NCBI RefSeq assembly: GCF_003751085.1
Contig: NZ_RJJY01000002.1
Coordinates: 2,542,001-2,606,000, forward strand
Source: Micromonospora sp. Llam0
Lineage (GTDB): Bacteria; Actinomycetota; Actinomycetes; Mycobacteriales; Micromonosporaceae
Length of the DNA stretch: 64,000 nucleotides
Reading direction: 5' to 3'
Part shown: positions 9,584 through 16,731 of the stretch, in pieces
Layout of the letters: each line of letters begins with the position of its first letter
Numbering within the stretch: position 1 is the stretch's first letter
The notes under the pieces: generated by a model
Seen by the model: the letters and a program-made list of their open reading frames with translations, nothing else
What the model was told of the DNA's origin: nothing
Databases searched by the model: none
Translations under genes and position numbers: made by a program

Positions 9584-10285
9584 ATGACACCCTCGGCAGC
9601 TTCCCCGCCGGCATCCGCCGGCCCGCTCGGCACTTCCCGCAGGTCCCGGCAGACTCTGGTCCGCCAGGCGATCGACTCGCTGCGCGAGCAGATCGCCGCC
9701 GGCGACTGGCCGCTCGGCACCCGGATCCCGACCGAACCACGGCTGGCCGAGGCGCTCGGCGTCGGGCGCAACACGGTCCGCGAGGCGGTACGCGCGTTGG
9801 TGCACGCCGGCGTGCTGGAGTGCCGGCAGGGCTCCGGCACCTACGTGATCTCCACCGACGAGTTGGCCGGCGCGGTGGCCCGTCGCTGCGCCACCGCCGA
9901 GTGGCGGGAGACCGTGGAGGTCCGCCGGGCGTTCGAGGTCGAGGCGGCCCGGCTGGCTGCGCAGCGACGTACCCCGACGGATGTGGCGTCGCTGGACGCG
10001 GCGCTGGCCGACCGCGAGGCGGCCTGGCGCGGGGGCGACCTGGCCCGGTTCGTCGACGCGGACCTGACGCTGCACCGGGCGATCATGGCCGCCGCACACA
10101 ACGTGATGCTGTCCGAGTTGTACGACTCGATCGGCGCGGCGATGCGGGCCACCGTCGCCGAGGCGGTCGGCCCGGACCTGCATCCGGACCGGCACGTCGA
10201 CCACACCCGGCTGGTCGCGGCGATCCGCGACGGCGACCCGGAACGGGCGGCCCGAGAAGCGGCCGCCTACCTCGGCACCGACTGA
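9584..10285 (+). CDS. GntR family transcriptional regulator, FadR/FCD subfamily
   Basis: A 233-residue DNA-binding protein. The winged HTH spans about residues 22-90 (EALGVGRNTVREAVRAL then GVLECRQGSGTYV) and the FCD ligand-binding helical domain about residues 100-225, with the metal/ligand histidine motif DADLTLHRAIMAAAHN. FCD proteins bind organic acids or similar effectors and usually regulate the neighbouring transporter or catabolic gene. The divergent CynX-like transporter is the obvious target. The start at ATG 9584 leaves only 20 bp to the palindrome. A strong terminator follows at 10354-10391. Confidence 0.88.
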   Translation: MTPSAASPPASAGPLGTSRRSRQTLVRQAIDSLREQIAAGDWPLGTRIPTEPRLAEALGVGRNTVREAVRALVHAGVLECRQGSGTYVISTDELAGAVARRCATAEWRETVEVRRAFEVEAARLAAQRRTPTDVASLDAALADREAAWRGGDLARFVDADLTLHRAIMAAAHNVMLSELYDSIGAAMRATVAEAVGPDLHPDRHVDHTRLVAAIRDGDPERAAREAAAYLGTD

Positions 10286-10353
10286 CTCGCGACGCGCACC
10301 CAAGGCCGACCCCGCGATGCTCGCGCAACACCGACCCCGTGACGCTGACGCAA

Positions 10354-10391
10354 CGAGGGCCGGACCCCGGGGGGGCGGGGTCCGGCCCTCG
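10354..10391. terminator. bidirectional 15-bp stem terminator
   Basis: Perfect inverted repeat, arms 10354-10368 (CGAGGGCCGGACCCC) and 10377-10391, with an 8-nt G-rich loop. It sits between the convergent GntR gene and the secreted-protein gene and can serve both. Confidence 0.8.
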
Positions 10392-10467
10392 CGCTGACCA
10401 GCGGCGCTGCACGATGGTGCTGTGCTGCGGCGCGCTGCTCTCGCGCTGCTGCGGATGGTGCGGTGAG

Positions 10468-11103
10468 TCAGCTGCTCCAGTGCTGGGCGACCAGCTCGGC
10501 GGCCTGGGTCTCCCACTGGGCGTAGTGGAACGGGTACGCCGATACCTGGACGGTCTGCGCGGCCACGGTCAGCGGCATGTCCTGCCAGCCGTCCACCTGC
10601 TTGAGGCCGTCGAGGAACGCGGTGGTGGAGTACTCCACGTCGGTGATCTGCTCGACCGTGCCCCAGCCGGAGGAGGGGCGCTGCTGGAACAGGCCCTGCG
10701 AGTCGTGGTCGTTGCGGTCCCCGAGGTGGCCGAGGTTCTCCAGCTTGGACTCCTGCAGGGCGGTGGCGATGGCGACCACGGCGGCCCGCTCGTCCATGCC
10801 GGCCTTCCTGGTCGCGGCGATGATGCCCTTGACGTTGTCGGTCTGCTCGCCGGACAGGGTGATCCGGGACTGCTCGCCCCGCACACCGTGCGGGGTCAGC
10901 TTGTCGCTGTCGACGCGGTCGCTGGTGGTGACGTTGTCGGTGGCGACGGCGACGGTGTCCGTGGTGGCGGCCTGGACGCCGGGGGTCTGCTGGGCGGCCA
11001 GGGCGGGGGCGGCGATCGCGCCGCCGGCCAGGGCCAGCCCGGCGATGCCGAGGGCGGTGTTACGCAGCTTGTCGCGGAGCGTACCGGTGATGATCGTGTT
11101 CAT
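10468..11103 (-). CDS. secreted lysozyme/transglycosylase-like protein
   Basis: A 211-residue protein with a Sec signal peptide (residues 1 to about 33, hydrophobic core ALGIAGLALAGGAIAAPALA, cleavage near ALA-AQQ). The mature part has a linker of about 60 residues and then a lysozyme-like alpha domain with AIATALQESKLENL (possible catalytic Glu in QES) and DSQGLFQQRPSSGWG, typical of actinobacterial proteins related to the SLT/phage lysozyme fold. It probably acts on or binds peptidoglycan outside the cell; activity is not proven by sequence. ATG 11103 is preceded by GGAGAGGTGG. Divergent from mscL. Confidence 0.72.
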   Translation of the reverse strand: MNTIITGTLRDKLRNTALGIAGLALAGGAIAAPALAAQQTPGVQAATTDTVAVATDNVTTSDRVDSDKLTPHGVRGEQSRITLSGEQTDNVKGIIAATRKAGMDERAAVVAIATALQESKLENLGHLGDRNDHDSQGLFQQRPSSGWGTVEQITDVEYSTTAFLDGLKQVDGWQDMPLTVAAQTVQVSAYPFHYAQWETQAAELVAQHWSS

Positions 11104-11307
11104 GGGGGGTCCACCTCTCCGTGCCGGGGGGATCGCCGTTTCAGGTGGTCGTGCGGTGCGGGGGCGGACCATGCACAACGACCGCCGGTCACCAGGCATT
11201 CCACCCGCTGTCGGTGGGCTGCCGACGCGGCGTGCGCCGGCGGGGCGGGCAGATCGGCGCGGTAGTTTGTCGACCGATATTCCGCTCAGCTGCCGGGAGT
11301 GCCCCTC

Positions 11308-11712
11308 ATGATCAACGGCTTCAAGAATTTCATCCTGCGCGGGAACGTTGTCGACCTGGCGGTCGGCATCGTCATCGGTGCGGCGTTCACCGCCGTGGTG
11401 ACCCAGTTGACCAAGTCGTTCCTGGAGCCGTTCATCAGGCTGCTGTCCGTACTGCTGACCGGCGAGGAAGGCATCGGCGGTGTCGGGTTCACGTACCGTG
11501 GCGTGGTCTTCGACTGGCCGGCCTTCGTCAACGCGGTGATCACCTTCGTGCTCACCGCCGCCGCGCTGTACTTCCTGGTGGTCATGCCGATGAACCGGCT
11601 CGCGGAGCGTCGGCGTCGGGGCGAGGAGCCGCCGCCGGCCGCGCCGAGCGAGGAGATCAAGTTGCTGACCGAGATCCGGGACGCCCTGGTGACCCGCCGC
11701 ACCGACCGGTGA
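11308..11712 (+). CDS. mscL: large-conductance mechanosensitive channel MscL
   Basis: A 134-residue membrane protein that opens under membrane tension to release solutes on osmotic downshock. The N-terminal amphipathic helix and TM1 are recognisable (FKNFILRGNVVDLAVGIVIG, residues 5-24), TM2 spans about residues 68-95, and a charged C-terminal helix follows (EEIKLLTEIRDALV), as in homopentameric MscL. ATG 11308 was chosen: it lies 8 nt after GGGAG at 11295-11299 and matches the conserved N-terminus; an upstream GTG at 11299 would overlap that ribosome-binding site. Confidence 0.95.
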   Translation: MINGFKNFILRGNVVDLAVGIVIGAAFTAVVTQLTKSFLEPFIRLLSVLLTGEEGIGGVGFTYRGVVFDWPAFVNAVITFVLTAAALYFLVVMPMNRLAERRRRGEEPPPAAPSEEIKLLTEIRDALVTRRTDR

Positions 11713-11917
11713 GTGTCGTCCGGGGTGGTTCCCGGCGCGGACCGGATCGAGGGAACCGTCATTGTCGTCAAAGCGGCTCCGAGACAACCATGTGGGTTCC
11801 CTCGGCGGTGCCAGGTCGACGAGGCGCTGACCTTGAAGAACTATCCGTAGTTGCCTTGTCACTCCCAGCAGTTGAAAAGTGGCGGCGGCTGGACGTGATC
11901 TGCGTGACACTTGACTC
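11713..11917. other. intergenic region with an imperfect hairpin
   Basis: No gene is seen. GAGGGAACC (11749-11757) pairs with GGTTCCCTC (11795-11803) and an inner TTGTC/GACAA can pair as well, giving a stem with an internal loop. It may be the mscL terminator or a structured RNA. A second 10-bp inverted repeat, GGACGTGATC (11891-11900) with GATCACGTCC (11935-11944), surrounds the start of the next small reading frame. Confidence 0.4.
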
Positions 11918-12094
11918 ATGGAGCAGCTAGCCGGGATCACGTCCCAGGACTGCGCAACCCCTACCCGACCCGTCGCCGACCTTGGTCGACCGACCGCCCG
12001 GCCCGCTGGTGGCCGGGCGGTGGCCACCCTTGTCCGGCCCCGCTGCGACGACCCCACCTGCGGCACCTGCTACCAGCGGCCGGAGACGGACTGA
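11918..12094 (+). CDS. possible 58-residue protein with a Cys cluster
   Basis: An ATG-started frame encoding 58 residues, ending RCDDPTCGTCYQRPETD. The CxxxxCxxC spacing could bind metal. The start lies inside a 10-bp inverted repeat (11891-11944) and has no Shine-Dalgarno, so if translated it may be leaderless. It precedes the SOS-box gene. Composition is Pro/Arg-rich and chance coding in GC-rich DNA cannot be excluded. Confidence 0.3.
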   Translation: MEQLAGITSQDCATPTRPVADLGRPTARPAGGRAVATLVRPRCDDPTCGTCYQRPETD

Positions 12095-12151
12095 CCGCCG
12101 TACCCGGGTCGGTCGCCCGATCCGGTAACCACCCGCCACTGCCGTATCCTC

Positions 12152-12167
12152 TCGAACAGATGTTCGA
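12152..12167. promoter_or_regulatory. LexA (SOS) box
   Basis: TCGAACAGATGTTCGA is a perfect match to the actinobacterial/mycobacterial SOS box TCGAAC-N4-GTTCGA. It is 13 bp upstream of the GTG at 12181 and overlaps an in-frame ATG at 12160, which argues that the GTG is the true start. Confidence 0.75.
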
Positions 12168-12180
12168 TAGGGTCCGTCGG

Positions 12181-12450
12181 GTGGAGCAGCGTAAACACTG
12201 GTGGAACGGCAGTTGGGGGCGGTTGGCCCGGCGGGACGTGTTCCTCCGCGCCGACGCCGACCGGTGGTTCGTCGAGGCCCGCGTCGGCGGCGCCGAGGGC
12301 AGGTCACGGTTCACCGAGTACGACACCGAGGAGTCCGCGTACGACGCGGTCCGTCGCCTGATCGGCGGCCCCGGCGCCTGGCGTGAGGTCTCCGACGGAC
12401 GGTTTGTCGCACGCCGACACGGGGAACCGGACTTCCATGAACGCGGCTGA
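12181..12450 (+). CDS. uncharacterised small protein under a predicted SOS box
   Basis: An 89-residue soluble, basic and aromatic-rich protein (VEQRKHWWNGSWGRLARR at the N-terminus, FTEYDTEESAYDAVRRLI near residue 45). No domain is recognised with confidence. The GTG at 12181 was preferred to ATG 12160 because the ATG lies inside the LexA box; a weak AGGG lies 8 nt upstream of the GTG. Translation of the next gene starts within its 3' end (ATG 12437), so the two are probably co-transcribed. The perfect SOS box predicts induction by DNA damage; the function is unknown. Confidence 0.6.
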   Translation: MEQRKHWWNGSWGRLARRDVFLRADADRWFVEARVGGAEGRSRFTEYDTEESAYDAVRRLIGGPGAWREVSDGRFVARRHGEPDFHERG

Positions 12451-12811
12451 CGCATCTGTGACAGACCGGATCGCCACCGGCATGCCGGTGGTCGACGCAC
12501 GGGGTGACGAGGTCGGCACCGTCGCCCTGGTCCGTCCGGCGGATCCGAACGCGGTGACGGTCGAAGGCGCCGTCGATCCGCAGGACGCGATCGGCGACGA
12601 GGTGCCCCACCCGCAGGTGGGCGACGAGCCGGCCACCGCGCCCGACGTGGCGGCCCGGCTGCTGCGTACCGGCTTCATCAAGATCAGCACGACGGAGCCG
12701 GCGGCGCTGCCGGGCGGTGTCGGCTATGCCAGCGTCGAACAGTTGGCGGCGGTCGACGCCGGGGTGGTCCGTCTCGCGGTGCCCCGGTCCGAGGTGACAC
12801 CGCCGGCCTGA
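12437..12811 (+). CDS. PRC-barrel/DUF2171-like small protein
   Basis: A 124-residue acidic soluble protein. The N-terminal MPVVDARGDEVGTVALV resembles the first strands of PRC-barrel or DUF2171 domains, often found in small stress-related actinobacterial proteins; a second half-barrel-like segment follows (VRLAVPRSEV). Its ATG overlaps the end of the SOS-box gene by 14 bp, so it probably shares that transcript. The biochemical role is unknown. Confidence 0.55.
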   Translation: MNAADASVTDRIATGMPVVDARGDEVGTVALVRPADPNAVTVEGAVDPQDAIGDEVPHPQVGDEPATAPDVAARLLRTGFIKISTTEPAALPGGVGYASVEQLAAVDAGVVRLAVPRSEVTPPA

Positions 12812-12894
12812 CCGGCGGTATGGTCACTGACCGGACCGACCGGACCGACCGGCGGGCGGCGGGCCCGGCGGGCGATCCGACGGTGGGAGGCGAC

Positions 12895-13590
12895 GTGGCG
12901 CGCGGTGGCGTCTTCTGCATCGAGGGGCAGTGGCATCGCGACCTGAACGAGCGCGGCTCGGTGCTGCCGACCCTGGAGCTGCTGGAACGGCTCAGCCGGA
13001 TCCGGTTCATCCACCGCGACGCCGCGACCCCCGACGAGCTGGCCTACTTCCTGGACCGCTGGCTACTGCGCCAGTACGCCGACTACCGGGTCGGCTTCTT
13101 CGCCATGCACGGCGAGCCGACCAAACTGTGCCTGACCGAACGCCACCACGTCGACCTGGACGACGTGGCCGAGCAGATGGCCGGCCGGTGCACCGGCAAG
13201 CGGCTGTACTTCGGCAGCTGCTCGGTGCTGCGCGCCTCCGACGCCCGGATGCGCGAGTTTCTTGCCACCACCGGGGCCTCGCTGATCTGCGGCTACACCC
13301 GGGAGGTCGACTGGGTGGAGTCGGCGGCGTTCGAGACGGTGCTGCTCGACGTGCTCGCCAACGGGGTCTACAACAACGCGGCCGAGCTGCGGATGGGCTC
13401 GTCGCACTGGGCGCCGCTGGCGGCGTACCTGGGCTTCCGGATCGTCTACGCCAACGGCCGGACCTGGCGCCCGGCCGGTCGGCAACGCGCGTCGGCTGGC
13501 CAGACGCCGGGGCCGGCGAGCCCGCCGCAGGTGCCGGCGCAGGGCGGCGGTCGCGGCGGTCGGGCCAGCCGTACGTCTGCCGGCAGGTAA
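12895..13590 (+). CDS. DUF6642-like protein, possible caspase-like (clan CD) fold
   Basis: A 231-residue soluble protein resembling conserved actinobacterial proteins I recall as DUF6642 (VFCIEGQWHRDL N-terminus). It has a hydrophobic strand ending in a His-Gly pair (GFFAMHGEPTKL), then 36 residues later a hydrophobic strand ending in Cys (KRLYFGSCSVL), followed by GASLICGYTREVDW. This order and spacing resemble the catalytic dyad of caspase/CHAT-type clan CD peptidases (inference). The C-terminal 35 residues are Gly/Pro/Arg-rich and probably disordered. The GTG at 12895 follows GGGAGG at 12885; the in-frame ATG at 12820, 8 bp after the previous gene, is an alternative that would add a 25-residue low-complexity leader. 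Confidence 0.6.
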   Translation: MARGGVFCIEGQWHRDLNERGSVLPTLELLERLSRIRFIHRDAATPDELAYFLDRWLLRQYADYRVGFFAMHGEPTKLCLTERHHVDLDDVAEQMAGRCTGKRLYFGSCSVLRASDARMREFLATTGASLICGYTREVDWVESAAFETVLLDVLANGVYNNAAELRMGSSHWAPLAAYLGFRIVYANGRTWRPAGRQRASAGQTPGPASPPQVPAQGGGRGGRASRTSAGR

Positions 13591-13648
13591 CCACCGCCGG
13601 CAGACGTACCGCTGGCGTACGCCGATCGCCCGATCGCCATTGGCGGCA

Positions 13649-13912
13649 TCACCATGTGGTGGTGGGCGGTAGGCAGTAGCCGAGTTGTTGGCCGTAGGTC
13701 ATCAGTGGGCGCAGGGTCGGGACGAGTTCGGTCGCCTGTGTGGTCCAGTGGTGTCCCCGGTTGCCGTCGAGTCGGCGGTGACGGGCCGATGCCGTCTGCC
13801 GTTGTTGGCGCAACTCGCGTCGCAGGTGGTGCAGCCGTTTGGATGCCGTCGGCCGGCCGGAGCGCCAGCCGAGCCGCCGCAGCCACCAGTCACGGATCAT
13901 TTCGGTGATCAT
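13649..13912 (-). CDS. small hypothetical protein, last gene of a five-gene operon
   Basis: An 87-residue Arg/His-rich basic protein (WWLRRLGWRSGR near the N-terminus; C-terminus PLMTYGQQLGYCLPPTTTW). No family is recognised. Its ATG overlaps the stop of the upstream gene (ATGA at 13909-13912) and a GGGAG Shine-Dalgarno lies within that gene's end, so it is translationally coupled to it. Confidence 0.5.
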   Translation of the reverse strand: MITEMIRDWWLRRLGWRSGRPTASKRLHHLRRELRQQRQTASARHRRLDGNRGHHWTTQATELVPTLRPLMTYGQQLGYCLPPTTTW

Positions 13913-14199
13913 TTCTCTCCCTTGATCAATTTGGTCGATGGTCGGGTTTCTGTGCGCCGGGGTAGTCGGTAGAGTCCGTGGCGCTGGACGAAGATTTCCC
14001 GCCGTTCGGCGGCGTTGCCGTGGCGGTCGATGACGTATCCGGTGATCCAGATCCACCCGTCGTAGGTCCACTTGCGGTCGACGGCGATGACCCGGAGTCG
14101 GATGGCGCGGTCGTCGGCGAACTGGACGCTGGCTTCCCGGCCGATGATCAGCACGTCGCCGGGCTTCGGCTCCGGCGTGGCGAGTAGCCGGCTACTCAC
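13909..14199 (-). CDS. hypothetical 96-residue protein
   Basis: A soluble beta-rich protein (PGDVLIIGREASVQF, RLRVIAVDRKWTYDGWIWITGYVID) that looks like a small barrel or SH3-type fold; no family name can be given. The GTG at 14199 overlaps the stop of the preceding 45-residue gene (GTGAGTAG), and its own stop overlaps the next start, so it is embedded in a tightly coupled operon. Confidence 0.62.
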   Translation of the reverse strand: MSSRLLATPEPKPGDVLIIGREASVQFADDRAIRLRVIAVDRKWTYDGWIWITGYVIDRHGNAAERREIFVQRHGLYRLPRRTETRPSTKLIKGEK

Positions 14200-14329
14200 C
14201 AGGCCGATCCGCTATCGGGTACGTGGTACGCCCGCAGTCCGGGCACCATCTGGATTTGATCTTGAACGACCACAGCCCGGCGCAGAAGCCGAGCAGCGCT
14301 GCGCCGATAGCCGCCCCGATTCCTAGCAT
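14192..14329 (-). CDS. 45-residue membrane peptide with a CPDC motif
   Basis: One hydrophobic helix (MLGIGAAIGAALLGFCAGLW) followed by a short basic segment with WCPDCGRTTYP, a half zinc ribbon or thioredoxin-like CxxC. ATG 14329 has an AGGAGG Shine-Dalgarno 8 nt upstream and overlaps the end of the resolvase-like gene (ATGCTAG). Small size and good translation signals make it credible; function unknown. Confidence 0.6.
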   Translation of the reverse strand: MLGIGAAIGAALLGFCAGLWSFKIKSRWCPDCGRTTYPIADRPGE

Positions 14330-14673
14330 GGCCACATCCTCCTGTCGCAGGTGTCGATGGCTTCGAGGTCGAAGATGAGCGCGTCTGCCGCGTGTAGTTC
14401 CTCGATCAGGTTGTTGAAGAGGTGGCTGTGGTGTGCGGAGAGGGTTTCGTGGGCGGGGACGATGATGTGGTGGGCGTCCTCGACGAGGAGGTCATGCATC
14501 AGGCGGTCGAACGCGGCTCGGCTGGTCGCGCGTTCGATGAAGACGGCGGTCAGGTCGTAGCCGTGGCTGTCGGCGAACTGCTGCATGCTTCGCTCGGCTT
14601 GGTCCACGATGGCGTTGCTGGTGTTGGCGTGCGGCGGCAGTAGGCGGATGTAGCCGTACAGCGGCGGTTTCAT
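14323..14673 (-). CDS. resolvase-like N-terminal domain protein, no catalytic serine
   Basis: A 116-residue protein that begins MKPPLYGYIRLLPP, equivalent to the first strand of serine recombinases (usually xGYxRVS), and continues with a helix, FADSHGYDLTAVFIE and a strand AHHIIVPAHETLS, the order found in the resolvase catalytic fold. The catalytic Ser after YxR is replaced (LLPP) and there is no DNA-binding domain, so strand exchange is unlikely. Overlaps the upstream paralogue by ATGA and the downstream membrane peptide. Confidence 0.55.
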   Translation of the reverse strand: MKPPLYGYIRLLPPHANTSNAIVDQAERSMQQFADSHGYDLTAVFIERATSRAAFDRLMHDLLVEDAHHIIVPAHETLSAHHSHLFNNLIEELHAADALIFDLEAIDTCDRRMWPC

Positions 14674-15071
14674 GGGCTCAGTTCCTCCTGCAGGGTGTGG
14701 ACCTGGACGCCGGTGTCTTCCAGCACGTCGAGAAGGTGGTGCTGGACGACCGGGTGCGTGGAGAGGTGCGCGAGGCTGGGCGTGATCACGCGCCGGGCGT
14801 TGGAGCGGCAGGTCTCTTCGATCAGTGCGGTGAGGGCGGGGCGGTTCAGCGCGGTGTCGTACTCATGGAAGAGCCCTGCGAGGCAGTAGCCCTCCTGCTC
14901 GGCCCAGAACTTGAGGGCGAGTTCCATCTGCCGGATGTCGCCGTCGAGGGTGTCGCGGTCCACCCGCAGGTAGCCGTACATCAACGGCTTCACCCGTAGC
15001 TCCTCACACTCGCCGTGCCGGGACGCGAAGAACGTCACGAACTCGGTGGCGGTGAGCGCCAGAGGTTCCAC
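14670..15071 (-). CDS. resolvase-like protein (first gene of the small-protein operon)
   Basis: 133 residues. After a 30-residue N-terminal extension the sequence LMYGYLRVDRDTLDGDIRQME matches the start of the serine recombinase fold, with Asp in place of the catalytic Ser; FWAEQEGYCLAGLFHEYDT and ARRVITPSLAHLS correspond to later strands. It is paralogous in design to the next gene. The GTG at 15071 has a perfect AGGAGG 6 nt upstream. Divergent from the XRE regulator at 15213; the shared 140-bp region holds TGTGCAA direct repeats that may control both. Confidence 0.58.
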   Translation of the reverse strand: MEPLALTATEFVTFFASRHGECEELRVKPLMYGYLRVDRDTLDGDIRQMELALKFWAEQEGYCLAGLFHEYDTALNRPALTALIEETCRSNARRVITPSLAHLSTHPVVQHHLLDVLEDTGVQVHTLQEELSP

Positions 15072-15120
15072 ATGACGCCTCCTGGTACGTCGGTTGCCTT
15101 CTGTGATGAGCAGACTAAGC

Positions 15121-15158
15121 TGTGCAATCGCGTGGTGCAATAGCATGAGCTGTGCAAG
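15121..15158. promoter_or_regulatory. TGTGCAA direct repeats in the divergent promoter
   Basis: Three near-identical octamers: TGTGCAAT (15121), GGTGCAAT (15134) and TGTGCAAG (15151), followed by GTGTGCAC. They lie between the small-protein operon and the XRE gene, a natural site for autoregulation by that protein (inference). Confidence 0.4.
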
Positions 15159-15212
15159 TGTGCACTACCCTGAACCGCCATGGAGAACCGCAGACCTGAC
15201 ACACTGGCCGGC

Positions 15213-16070
15213 ATGGCGAACGGCTCAGGCTCGATCCGCAGGCGACGCCTGGGGATCGAGCTGCGTGAACTCCGTACGGCCAAAGGGCTGACGCTCGACG
15301 AGGTGGCACGCCGGTTTACCTGGTCGGTCAGCAAAGCCAGCCGCATGGAACGCGGCCTGGTCCCGGTCTCACCCCGGGACGTGGCCGACCTGGTGAAGCT
15401 CTACGGTGTCGACGACCCCGACCACGCCGATGCCCTGGTCGCCATGGCCGCAGCATCACGCCAACGTGACTGGTGGCACAAGTTCGACGACCTCTTGCCT
15501 CGCCAGTTCTCCGTCTACCTCGGCTTCGAGGGCGACGCGGAGAGCATCCACACCTACCAGAGCCTGCTGATCCCTGGTCTTCTCCAGACCGAGGCGTACG
15601 CGCGGGCGATCTTTCGCGCGGCGCAACCCGGCGAAACCGACGAGCAGATCGACCGCCGCGTCGAAGCCAGGCTGCTGCGTCAGACCATCGTCAAGAACAA
15701 GGACGCGCCGCGACTATGGGCGATCCTCGACGAGGCCGCCATCCGACGCGGCGTCGGCGGCAGAGACGTGATGCGCGAGCAGCTCGCCCACCTGGCGTCG
15801 TCCAGCAAGCAGCCGAACATCACCATCCAGGTCATCCCGTTCCAGACGGGTGCCTACATGTCGATGGACGGCGGCTTCATCATCCTGCGTTTCGCTGAAG
15901 CCGAAGACCCCGACGTCGTCTGCGTCGACATCAGGACCCGCAGCCTCTACGTCGACGACCCCGCCGAGGTCCGGAGATATACGCTGGCCCACGAGCAGTT
16001 GCTCGCACTGGCGGCAACCCCTGACGAGTCGATCAAGCTGATCGAGGCCGCTTTGGAGGAGATGCGATGA
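15213..16070 (+). CDS. XRE family regulator with DUF5753
   Basis: A 285-residue protein. Residues about 10-65 are the XRE-type HTH (LRELRTAKGLTLDEVARRF, then SVSKASRMERG); the C-terminal about 180 residues are the DUF5753 sensor domain (IHTYQSLLIPGLLQTEAYARAI, IQVIPFQTGAYMSMDGGF). Such genes are present in many copies in Streptomyces and Micromonospora and are almost always followed by a DUF397 gene, as here; the BldB/WhiJ developmental systems are the studied examples. ATG 15213 (MANGSGSIRRRR) was chosen as the usual family start; ATG 15180 is possible. Confidence 0.88.
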   Translation: MANGSGSIRRRRLGIELRELRTAKGLTLDEVARRFTWSVSKASRMERGLVPVSPRDVADLVKLYGVDDPDHADALVAMAAASRQRDWWHKFDDLLPRQFSVYLGFEGDAESIHTYQSLLIPGLLQTEAYARAIFRAAQPGETDEQIDRRVEARLLRQTIVKNKDAPRLWAILDEAAIRRGVGGRDVMREQLAHLASSSKQPNITIQVIPFQTGAYMSMDGGFIILRFAEAEDPDVVCVDIRTRSLYVDDPAEVRRYTLAHEQLLALAATPDESIKLIEAALEEMR

Positions 16071-16276
16071 GTCCGACGGACCCGTTCGACCGCGACCGAG
16101 CGGTCTGGCGCAAGAGCACCCGCAGCAACGGCAACAGCGGCGACTGCGTCGAAGTGGCAGACAACCTGCCCGGCCAAGTCCTGGTCCGGGACACCAAGAA
16201 CCGCGACGGTGGCACCCTGACCTTCGCGCCGTCCGCGTGGCACTCCTTCGTCGAACTGGCCAAGCAGCGTCACTGA
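16067..16276 (+). CDS. DUF397 small protein
   Basis: 69 residues with the family core AVWRKSTRSNGNSGDCVEVA and VLVRDTKNRDGGTLTFAPSAWHSFV. DUF397 proteins (BldB-like partners) work with the upstream XRE-DUF5753 protein, probably by modulating its DNA binding. ATG overlaps the stop of the XRE gene (ATGA), so the two are translationally coupled. A terminator follows at 16309. Confidence 0.92.
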   Translation: MSPTDPFDRDRAVWRKSTRSNGNSGDCVEVADNLPGQVLVRDTKNRDGGTLTFAPSAWHSFVELAKQRH

Positions 16277-16308
16277 CCACTGACGCCTACCCCGGAGAGA
16301 CAGCCAAC

Positions 16309-16342
16309 GAGCGCCGACCCCGCCTCAGCAGGGTCGGCGCTC
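16309..16342 (+). terminator. 12-bp stem terminator after DUF397
   Basis: GAGCGCCGACCC (16309-16320) pairs perfectly with 16331-16342 across a 10-nt loop. It separates the XRE-DUF397 operon from the CRISPR leader region. Confidence 0.8.
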
Positions 16343-16731
16343 CAGGTCTGCGTCCGGGATGTAACCCAGGCCGGCCTGGTTTTAGACTGCCCTTCTGTCA
16401 AGAGTGCGTGCGCTGGCTCGACGGTCCGGCCCGGGCCGTCGAGGTGGGGCCTACGCCGGTTGAGGCGACCAGGAGGGTCCGCACTGCTCGCCTGACAGTG
16501 GGGGACCAGGGCCGCCTGATTGCCGGCCGGCCCGGCGGTTCAGCTCCCCGCCGCGAAGGCTCTGTCATGACGGCCGTGAGCGCGGACCCTTCGCGGAGCC
16601 ATTTCCCCTGCTCAGGTATCGTTCTGTAGTGGACAATGGTGGCGTTTGCGTTGTCGCAGCGCCCTCTGCTGGCGGACCTCTCGCGGACCCCGTGCTCCGC
16701 AGCAGGTCAGGAGGGGTAGAATTCCGACCCA
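16343..16731. promoter_or_regulatory. presumed CRISPR leader, no gene
   Basis: About 390 bp with no credible gene between the DUF397 terminator and the first repeat. The array degenerates at its right end, so this side should be the leader with the promoter and integration signals. No promoter can be fixed with confidence. GTCGCAGC at about 16655 echoes the start of the repeat. Confidence 0.5.

Noticed and set aside
14323..15071. Resolvase-like pair considered as an active site-specific recombinase split in two
   Set aside because: Both copies carry the same N-terminal part, neither has the catalytic serine, and no DNA-binding half is found.
16309..16342. Structured sequence considered as a small RNA or tRNA-like element
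   Set aside because: A plain 12-bp stem after the last gene of an operon is best explained as a terminator; no tRNA cloverleaf could be drawn.
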